From assembly GCF_900142525.1 (NCBI RefSeq), contig NZ_FRBD01000002.1, positions 186,001-250,000 of the forward strand: 64,000 bases of DNA, given 5' to 3'. The translations under genes and the position numbers were made by a program. This document shows, piece after piece, positions 52,012 through 59,686 of this stretch. This DNA comes from Xylanibacter ruminicola. GTDB lineage: Bacteria > Bacteroidota > Bacteroidia > Bacteroidales > Bacteroidaceae. The notes under the pieces were generated by a model, which had not been told where the DNA came from, made no database searches, and saw only the letters and a program-made list of their open reading frames with translations. Within the stretch, counting starts at the first letter, position 1. Each line of letters begins with the position of its first letter.

Positions 52012-52986
52012 ATGAAACTTTATAATACAGCAAAGATCTTTATGGTTGCAGGTATGACAACATGTTTGCTTGCTTGTAGCACATCACGCGAATCAAAGGA
52101 GGATAAGATTGGTGAACTGCCAGCTAATCCGTTTGTTACTCATATGTATACAGCCGACCCTTCGGCACATGTATGGAAGGATGGTAGATTGTATGTCTAT
52201 CCATCGCATGACGTTAATCCGCCACGTGGTTGCGACTTGATGGATCAGTATCATGTCTTTTCAACCGATGATATGGTCAACTGGAAAGACCATGGCGAGA
52301 TACTGAACTCTTCCCAAGTATCGTGGGGGCGACCTGAAGGAGGTTTTATGTGGGCTCCTGATTGTGCCTACAAGAATGGAAAGTATTACTTCTATTTCCC
52401 ACATCCTAGTGGTAGTAACTGGAATGATACATGGCAGGTAGGTGTAGCAGTAAGTGATAAACCGGATTCGGGATTTGAGCCTGTAGGTTATATCAAGGAG
52501 ATTACCGAACACTTTGCAATGATCGATCCTTGTGTGTTTGTTGATACTGATGGTACTCCTTATTTCTATTATGGTGGCGGTGGTCGCTGTATGGGTGCTA
52601 AAATGAAGGATGATATGATAGAGTTGGCAGAGCCATTGAGAGATATGGAAGGCTTGACCGACTTTCATGAAGCCACATGGGTTCATAAACGTGGTGAGTG
52701 GTATTATCTAACCTATGCTGATAATCATACGGAAAATGGACGCGGTGCAAACCGTATGCATTATGCCATGAGCAAGTCGCCATTAGGTCCATGGGATTAT
52801 AAAGGAATACTGTTGCTGCCAACGGGATGTGACACTACCCATGGCTCTATCGTAGAATATAAGGGAGAGTGGTTCTTGTTTTATCATAACCAGGCACTTT
52901 CCAATCATGGCAACTTGCGTTCAATTTGCGTAGATCGCTTGTACTATAACGATAATGGTACAATCAAACTTGTTAAACAGCATTAA
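52012..52986 (+). CDS. GH43 family glycosidase, lipoprotein form (PUL B)
   Basis: A 324-residue five-bladed propeller enzyme. The lipobox is CLLAC followed by STSRESKED. The catalytic triad is visible: D49 in ADPS (base), D172 in IDPCVF (pKa modulator) and E220 in DFHEATW (acid). GH43 enzymes are inverting beta-xylosidases, alpha-arabinofuranosidases or related enzymes; the subfamily is not decided here. The GH43 part of the fusion protein at 56432 is clearly related, with nearly identical motif spacing. It starts 11 bp after the GH71/99-like gene. Lipid anchoring suggests it acts at the cell surface or in the periplasm on side-chain sugars. Confidence 0.9.
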   Translation: MKLYNTAKIFMVAGMTTCLLACSTSRESKEDKIGELPANPFVTHMYTADPSAHVWKDGRLYVYPSHDVNPPRGCDLMDQYHVFSTDDMVNWKDHGEILNSSQVSWGRPEGGFMWAPDCAYKNGKYYFYFPHPSGSNWNDTWQVGVAVSDKPDSGFEPVGYIKEITEHFAMIDPCVFVDTDGTPYFYYGGGGRCMGAKMKDDMIELAEPLRDMEGLTDFHEATWVHKRGEWYYLTYADNHTENGRGANRMHYAMSKSPLGPWDYKGILLLPTGCDTTHGSIVEYKGEWFLFYHNQALSNHGNLRSICVDRLYYNDNGTIKLVKQH

Positions 52987-53012
52987 TGTGATTTAGATCC
53001 CGCTATATTATT

Positions 53013-56000
53013 ATGTTAGTAAAGTTAGTAGTTTTTTTGATGTTTTTCTGTGTCTCTTCTGCGAGAGCAGCGGAGTATAGGGGCGGTAAGATGTATAACT
53101 CTTATCGTGGGTTAGTTATGGCCGGATATCAGGGGTGGCAAAACACCCCTGATGACGGCGCTAACCGGGGGTGGCATCACTATCAAGGACGGAATGGCTT
53201 CCGTCCGGGTTCCACCAATGTGGATTTCTGGCCTGATGTGTCGGAATACGAAAAGACTTATCCCTCACCGTTCAAATTCGAAGATGGTTCTGTAGCTCGA
53301 CTATATTCTCCTTATGATGCATCTTCTGTTGATACCCATTTCCGATGGATGCAGGAGTATGGTCTTGATGGTGTGTTCATGCAGCGTTTTGTGGCTGAGA
53401 TTCGTAACAAAAGTGGGAAGCATCATTTTAATCGTGTATTAGCCTCGGCTATGACCGCCGCCAATAAGTATGACCGCGCTATCTGTATCATGTATGATCT
53501 TAGTGGTATGAATCCTGGTGAGGAACTATTATTGCTCAGCGACATTAAGGAACTATCTGAAGAGCATTCTTTGAAGGAACATTCCAAGAATCCTTCATAT
53601 CTCTATCACAATGGTCGCCCTTTGGTGGCTGTATGGGGAGTCGGTTTTAATGACCATCGAAAATATGGAATTGATGAGGCTCAGACGATTATCAATGGAC
53701 TGAAGAAACTTGGATTTAGTATCATGCTTGGTGTGCCTACTCATTGGCGCCGCCTATGTGAAGATACTGAGAATGATTCCCGTCTTCATGACTTGATTCA
53801 ACAGTGCGATGTTGTCATGCCGTGGTTTGTTGGGCGTTACGATGAGACAGCCTATAACCTCAGGTACCGTCAACATATACTTGATGACCTTAGTTGGGCT
53901 AAAACCCATGGGGTGGATTACGCCCCTCTTTGTTATCCTGGCTTTTCATGGCATAACATGCATTATCCACAGAAGCCTGCTGTTGAGATACCCCGAAATA
54001 AAGGACGCTTCTTCCAGCTACAGCTAGATAATGCTATTCAGAGTGGAGCAGAAATGATTTATGTAGCCATGTTCGACGAGATTGATGAAGGTACTGCTAT
54101 CTATAAAATAGCCAGCCGTGTACCTGTTGGTTGTCCAGGCTCTGAGTTTGTGGCATTGGAGGAGGGTATAGACAACGACCATTATCTGCGTTTGGCAGGC
54201 GAAGCCTCAAAGAAGTTGAAACATGAAACAATGGTTCGTCAGAAGGAACCTGTTGACTATGTAAACCCTTACATAGGTAATATTAGTCACATGCTTGTCC
54301 CTACGTTTCCAACGATTCATCTGCCAAACAGTATGCTAAGGGTGTATCCCTCGCGTGCCGACTATACTTCAGAATATGTCACAGGTTTGCCAATTATTGT
54401 GACCAATCATCGTGAACAATCTGCATTTAATCTGTTGCCGCAGTCTGGTAGTGATTTGTCATTAACCAAGAATTATACCTATGATAATGAGACGATACGC
54501 CCATACGAATTTTATATTACTCTCGATGATCAGATAAAAGCCCATTTTGCGGTTAGTCATCAATCGGCTTTGTATGAGTTAGACTTTACTGCTGCCGATA
54601 CTCCCAATATTATCCTCTCAACTAATGATGGCGAAGTTAGTGCTGTAGGGAACGTCATAAAGGGATGGCAACGAGTAGGTGGACGTGTAAGTAACAATAC
54701 AAGGGTATATATTTATCTGGAATCGCAGGAACATCCCAAGCAATCTTTTATCCTTCCTTCGAAGGCTAAAACGAGTGGTGTGGCACTATCTTATCCTAGA
54801 GGTACTCAGAAAGTACATTTGCGTTACGGCATATCTTTTATTAGTGAGGAACAGGCCAAAGCAAATCTTTATCGTGAGATTACTGACTATGATATTAGTC
54901 GTATAGCGGCTGATGGCCGGATGATATGGAATGGAACACTGAATCATATCAATGTGAATAGTGATGACGAGAATAACCTTGCTGTATTCTATACCTCTTA
55001 TTATCGTACATTCGAACGTCCGGTTTGTATGAGCGAAGATGGCCGTTATTGGAGCCCTTTCGATGGAAAAGTTCATGAAGATTACGGCACACCATTCTAC
55101 AATGACGATTGGATATGGGATACCTATAGGGCTGCTCATCCTTTACGCACATTGTTAGATCAGACCAAGGAGGAACATATCCTTAATTCCTTCCTGTTGA
55201 TGGCCGAGCAGATGGGAACGGAATGGTTACCTACCTTTCCTGAATTGAATGGTGACTCCCGACGTATGAATTCTAATCACGGAATACCATCAATGGCCGA
55301 TGCACTGGCTAAGGGGTTGAAGGTAGATATACAGAAGGTTTTCCGTTATTCGCAAAAAGCATTGGAAGAAAAAACGCTTGCACCATGGTCGGGCGCAAAG
55401 GCTGGTTGGATTGATCATTTCTATAAGGAACATGGTTATATTCCTGCTTTGAATCCTAATGAACCCGAAATTGATCCCAATGTGAATGGATGGGAGAAAC
55501 GTCAGCCAGTAGCTGTCACCCTAGGTACAAGCTATGATGCATTTGCACTCTCCAAAATTGCCAAACATATTGCTGATCATTCGAAAAAGAAGGAAAAGCA
55601 ACGATGGATGGAAATTGCAGAAAGGTATGCAACCCAGAGCTTGAATTATCAGAAGCTATATAACCCCAAGACGGGTTTCTTCCATCCCAAGAATAAGGAG
55701 GGCGAGTTTATTACGCCTTTCGACTATCGTTACGACGGAGGCCCAGGAGCACGTCAGTATTATGATGAGAATAATGGCTGGATTTATCGTTGGGATGTGC
55801 CTCATAATGTGGAAGACCTTGTTAGGTTGATGGGTGGACGCGAACAGTTTGTAAAGAATCTGAACCAGACATTTGCAGAACCTCTTGGTAAGAGCAAACC
55901 GGAATTCTACGCCATGTTCCCCGACCACACTGGGAATATTGGTATGTTCTCGATGGCAAATGAACCTTCATTCCATATTCCTTATTTGTATAATTACGCA

Positions 56001-56429
56001 GGACAGCCTTGGATGACTCAGAAACGTATCCGTCAGTGTCTGCGTACTTGGTATCGTAACGACTTGATGGGTGTTCCTGGCGATGAGGATGGTGGTGGTA
56101 TGACTGCTTTTGTCGTATTCTCGTCAGTAGGACTCTATCCTGTCACTCCTGGACTTCCTGTTTATAACATCGGTTCTCCTCTCTTCCCTTCTGCCATTCT
56201 CTCTTTGTCGAATGGCAAAGTATTTGAGGTTCGTGCCCACAGGGCCTCCGTACAGAATAAATATATTCAGAGTGCTATGTTCAATGGTCAGCCATGGGAT
56301 AAACCCTGGATCAGTCACGAGCAGGTTATGCAGGGTGGAATACTTGAACTACAGATGGGACCAGAACCAAATAAGTCATGGGGAACCTCATTAGATGCTG
56401 CTCCTCCATCAGCTCAATTTATTGAATAA
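53013..56429 (+). CDS. Two-enzyme fusion: GH71/99-like and GH92 alpha-mannosidase (PUL B)
   Basis: A 1138-residue secreted protein with a signal peptide of about 20 residues and no lipobox. Residues about 25-405 are a GH71/99-like domain related to the neighbouring 528-residue enzyme (VMAGYQGWQ, GWHHY, FWPDVSEY, GVFMQRFVAEI, MFDEIDEGTAIYK). Residues about 412-1130 are GH92, a Ca-dependent exo-alpha-mannosidase. It begins VDYVNPYIGN and carries the acid E984 (NEPSFHIPYLYNYAG) and the base candidates D1024 and D1026 (GDEDGGGM), followed by the usual FSSVGLYPVTPG. The N-terminal half of the GH92 part is more divergent than the catalytic half. The fusion would pair an endo-acting and an exo-acting alpha-mannosidase-type activity in one periplasmic protein. 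Confidence 0.88.
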   Translation: MLVKLVVFLMFFCVSSARAAEYRGGKMYNSYRGLVMAGYQGWQNTPDDGANRGWHHYQGRNGFRPGSTNVDFWPDVSEYEKTYPSPFKFEDGSVARLYSPYDASSVDTHFRWMQEYGLDGVFMQRFVAEIRNKSGKHHFNRVLASAMTAANKYDRAICIMYDLSGMNPGEELLLLSDIKELSEEHSLKEHSKNPSYLYHNGRPLVAVWGVGFNDHRKYGIDEAQTIINGLKKLGFSIMLGVPTHWRRLCEDTENDSRLHDLIQQCDVVMPWFVGRYDETAYNLRYRQHILDDLSWAKTHGVDYAPLCYPGFSWHNMHYPQKPAVEIPRNKGRFFQLQLDNAIQSGAEMIYVAMFDEIDEGTAIYKIASRVPVGCPGSEFVALEEGIDNDHYLRLAGEASKKLKHETMVRQKEPVDYVNPYIGNISHMLVPTFPTIHLPNSMLRVYPSRADYTSEYVTGLPIIVTNHREQSAFNLLPQSGSDLSLTKNYTYDNETIRPYEFYITLDDQIKAHFAVSHQSALYELDFTAADTPNIILSTNDGEVSAVGNVIKGWQRVGGRVSNNTRVYIYLESQEHPKQSFILPSKAKTSGVALSYPRGTQKVHLRYGISFISEEQAKANLYREITDYDISRIAADGRMIWNGTLNHINVNSDDENNLAVFYTSYYRTFERPVCMSEDGRYWSPFDGKVHEDYGTPFYNDDWIWDTYRAAHPLRTLLDQTKEEHILNSFLLMAEQMGTEWLPTFPELNGDSRRMNSNHGIPSMADALAKGLKVDIQKVFRYSQKALEEKTLAPWSGAKAGWIDHFYKEHGYIPALNPNEPEIDPNVNGWEKRQPVAVTLGTSYDAFALSKIAKHIADHSKKKEKQRWMEIAERYATQSLNYQKLYNPKTGFFHPKNKEGEFITPFDYRYDGGPGARQYYDENNGWIYRWDVPHNVEDLVRLMGGREQFVKNLNQTFAEPLGKSKPEFYAMFPDHTGNIGMFSMANEPSFHIPYLYNYAGQPWMTQKRIRQCLRTWYRNDLMGVPGDEDGGGMTAFVVFSSVGLYPVTPGLPVYNIGSPLFPSAILSLSNGKVFEVRAHRASVQNKYIQSAMFNGQPWDKPWISHEQVMQGGILELQMGPEPNKSWGTSLDAAPPSAQFIE

Positions 56430-56431
56430 GT

Positions 56432-59400
56432 ATGAGAAGGTTTGTTATAGTTGTATTGGTACAGTTATTGTTAGCAGGCTTTGCAACAGCCAAGTGTAAA
56501 AATGACCGAAATGGAATTAAAGTTTATCATCGAGGCTATTATGTTGATATATCGTTCCTGAACGATAGTGTTATACATGTCACAAAATCGCCCGATGTGC
56601 AATACAAGTCCGATAGTCTTGTGGTTTTAGCGCAAGGCACTCCACTTTCTGTGTTCCAGTGTGAAGAGCGTAAGCAGCATCTGTTGATGACCACAAACAA
56701 GGTTGTTGTTGATTATCATCAGCGCTCAGGTAATATAAGAATAAGTCGGTTGGATGGTCAGCTTCTTATCACCGAGCAATCGGCTAGTTTTACTCCGCGT
56801 AAGGACGGACCGTTTGATTCTTATACTATCCAACAATCATTCACGTTGTCGCCAAATGAGCGGATTTATGGATTGGGGCAGATACAAAATGGACTTCTGA
56901 ATCAGCGTGGTCAGCACATAAGGTTAGTGAATGAGAATATGAAAATCTGTATCCCGATGTTTCTGTCGTCAAAAGGGTATGCACTGTATTGGGAAAACTA
57001 TTCTCCTACCGATTTCGACGATGATACACGTGCTACCTCGTTCACCTCAATCGGGCGTGCCATCGACTATTATGTGCTTGTGGGCAATGATGTTGCATCT
57101 GCCCAGCGTGCACTTTTCGACCTGACGGGTCATGTGTCTATGCCTGCTCTTTGGAATCTCGGTGTGTGGCAGAGTAGGGAACGTTATACCAGCAGCCGTG
57201 AGTTGCTTGATGCTCTGAAACGCTTACGTAGTCTTCGTGTTCCTGTCGATGGCATCGTACAGGATTGGCAGTACTGGGGCGACAATCAGCATTGGAATGC
57301 ACAACAATTCCTAAACCCTGCCTTTTCTAACTATCAGCAGATGATAGACTCAATACATGCCCTTCATGCCAAATTGCTGGTCTCTGTGTGGCCCGACTAT
57401 GGTCCTGCTACAGAACAGTATCAGCATCTGCAGTCCTTAGGAAAGCTGTTACCAGGAAAGTCGTTCCCTAATGATGTGGAGTCACGTGTCTATGATGCTT
57501 TCGATAGCTATGCTCGTAGTTATTATTGGCATCATATCTACGAGGGGTTGTTGCGCCATGGGGTTGATGCGTTGTGGTTGGACTCTACCGAACCGGATTA
57601 TGCGGGCAGTGAGGCCGATATGAACTTTGTGACTGGTGCAGGACGTACATGGCGGTCGTTACGTAACGCCTTTCCTTTGGCAACGGTATTGGGGGTATAT
57701 CATCATCATCGTCAAACCCCATCACTAGCTCATAAGCGGGTTAGCATGCTTACCCGTTCTGCTTTTGCAGGTATGCAGCGTACAGGCGCCTTCGTGTGGA
57801 GTGGTGATATTGATGCCTCGTGGCAGACATTGGCTCATCAAATTCCTGCAGCCTTGAATGCATCTATCAGTGGCTTCCCACTCTGGAATAGTGATACGGG
57901 CGGATTCTGGGTCCGTGATTTTGAGGGGGGATGTCAGAATCCGGCTTATCGTCGTCTCTTTGCGCGTTGGACACAGTTTTCCACCTTTACTCCGATGCTG
58001 CGTTTCCATGGCACGAATACACCACGCGAGATCTGGAACTATGGTACCGAAGGCGATGCCGAGGGTACCTATGATAATATCCTACGATACATCCGGTTGC
58101 GTTATCGCCTTCTGCCTTGGCTTTATTCCCAGGTGCATCAGCTAAACACGAAAGGCGAGTTGTTAATGGGTGCCTTGCCTCTTTACTTCCCGCATGATAG
58201 CCAGGCAGCAGAGATCATTGACGAATATCTGTTCGGACAAAGCTTCCTCGTTGCGCCCATGCTATCTGATAAGGCAGATGGCCGGCAGGTTTATCTCCCT
58301 TCAGGGAATGATTGGGTGGATTTTTGGACAGGTGAGACATTGAAAGGCGGACAATGGCTGTATAAACAGGCGCCTTATCACGTCATCCCGCTTTATGTCA
58401 AAGCTGGCTCCATCATGCCGTGGGGACCAGATGTGCAGTATGCCACCGAGAAGAAGTGGGATGATATGGAGATCAGAGTCTATCCCGGGGCTGATGGTGA
58501 TTTTACACTCTATGAAGATGCCTTCGACGGCTATGGCTATGAGCAGAGTCAGTCTTCCGAGATCCGCTTCCATTGGGACGACCAGGCAAAACAGCTCACG
58601 ATAGGTGAACGTAACGGGGCGTATCCGGGTATGATACAGCAGCGCACCTTCCGTGTTGTGGTGGTAACTCCGGAACAGCCTTTAGCCGATGGGCGTGCCA
58701 TGACCGGTAGTCAGATGGTTACATATGATGGCAGGCGCACAACTGTTGATATGTCGGGAAAACAAGTGGCATGCCGTCAGATGGCTGCTAATCCCTTCAT
58801 CACGCATATCTATACGGCTGACCCGTCAGCTCATGTCTGGGCTGATGGCCGCTTATATGTTTATGCCTCACATGATATCTACCCTGCGCGCGGATGTGAT
58901 CTGATGGATGCTTATCATGTGTTCTCAACAGATGATATGGTACATTGGATTGACCATGGTGAGATATTGCGTCAAAGCCAGGTGCCTTGGGGACGTAAGG
59001 AGGGAGGATGGATGTGGGCACCCGACTGTGCCTATAAGAATGGGAAATACTATTTCTATTTTCCACACCCCAGCGAAACCGAGACCTTTCATAGCTGGAA
59101 GATTGGCGTGGCTGTTAGTGACAAACCTGCCAGCGGGTTTAAGGTCGTGGGCTATATCAAGGGGGCGCCTTCTGCCATTGATCCTTGTGTGTTCGTTGAT
59201 GACGACGGCCAGGCCTATATCTATAACGGCGGTGGAACGGGACCGGATTGCTATGGGGGAAAGTTAAAGGATAATATGGTGGAACTGGATGGGGAGATGA
59301 GTCCAATGAAGGGGATAGTCGATTTTCATGAAGCACCTTATGTACATAAATACAATGGCTGGTATTACCTTACTTATGCTGATAACTATGTGGAGAATGG

Positions 59401-59671
59401 TGTACAGAGAAACCGTTTACGTTATTGCATGAGTCACTCACCCCTTGGTCCATGGGAGTATAAAGGGGTGTATTTGGAACCCACAGACTGTGATACTTCT
59501 CATGGCTCTGTGGTAGAGTTCAAAGGGCAATGGTATGCGTTCTATCATTGTTGCACACTGTCCCATCAGGGTAATCTGCGCAGTATTTGTGCCGATCGCC
59601 TCTTCTATCATGACGATGGTACAATAGCAACTGTTGTTCAAGGAAAAAGAGAAACAAAACGAATTAAGTAA
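56432..59671 (+). CDS. Two-enzyme fusion: GH31 and GH43 (PUL B)
   Basis: A 1079-residue secreted protein. Signal peptide about 1-20. Residues about 25-770 are GH31 with nucleophile D384 (WLDSTEP, the WxD form common in alpha-xylosidases) and acid/base D459 (SGDIDASW), then SGFPLWNSDTGGF and the distal C-terminal beta domains. Residues about 785-1075 are GH43 with D797 (ADPS), D917 (IDPCVF) and E967 (DFHEAP). This part matches the free GH43 two genes upstream, with similar intervals between the three residues. The start is 2 bp after the previous stop. GH31 members release alpha-linked xylose, glucose or galactose. Which one applies here is not known, and the WxDxTEP motif only leans towards xylose. 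Confidence 0.88.
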   Translation: MRRFVIVVLVQLLLAGFATAKCKNDRNGIKVYHRGYYVDISFLNDSVIHVTKSPDVQYKSDSLVVLAQGTPLSVFQCEERKQHLLMTTNKVVVDYHQRSGNIRISRLDGQLLITEQSASFTPRKDGPFDSYTIQQSFTLSPNERIYGLGQIQNGLLNQRGQHIRLVNENMKICIPMFLSSKGYALYWENYSPTDFDDDTRATSFTSIGRAIDYYVLVGNDVASAQRALFDLTGHVSMPALWNLGVWQSRERYTSSRELLDALKRLRSLRVPVDGIVQDWQYWGDNQHWNAQQFLNPAFSNYQQMIDSIHALHAKLLVSVWPDYGPATEQYQHLQSLGKLLPGKSFPNDVESRVYDAFDSYARSYYWHHIYEGLLRHGVDALWLDSTEPDYAGSEADMNFVTGAGRTWRSLRNAFPLATVLGVYHHHRQTPSLAHKRVSMLTRSAFAGMQRTGAFVWSGDIDASWQTLAHQIPAALNASISGFPLWNSDTGGFWVRDFEGGCQNPAYRRLFARWTQFSTFTPMLRFHGTNTPREIWNYGTEGDAEGTYDNILRYIRLRYRLLPWLYSQVHQLNTKGELLMGALPLYFPHDSQAAEIIDEYLFGQSFLVAPMLSDKADGRQVYLPSGNDWVDFWTGETLKGGQWLYKQAPYHVIPLYVKAGSIMPWGPDVQYATEKKWDDMEIRVYPGADGDFTLYEDAFDGYGYEQSQSSEIRFHWDDQAKQLTIGERNGAYPGMIQQRTFRVVVVTPEQPLADGRAMTGSQMVTYDGRRTTVDMSGKQVACRQMAANPFITHIYTADPSAHVWADGRLYVYASHDIYPARGCDLMDAYHVFSTDDMVHWIDHGEILRQSQVPWGRKEGGWMWAPDCAYKNGKYYFYFPHPSETETFHSWKIGVAVSDKPASGFKVVGYIKGAPSAIDPCVFVDDDGQAYIYNGGGTGPDCYGGKLKDNMVELDGEMSPMKGIVDFHEAPYVHKYNGWYYLTYADNYVENGVQRNRLRYCMSHSPLGPWEYKGVYLEPTDCDTSHGSVVEFKGQWYAFYHCCTLSHQGNLRSICADRLFYHDDGTIATVVQGKRETKRIK

Positions 59672-59686
59672 TAGGCATCATTCGAA

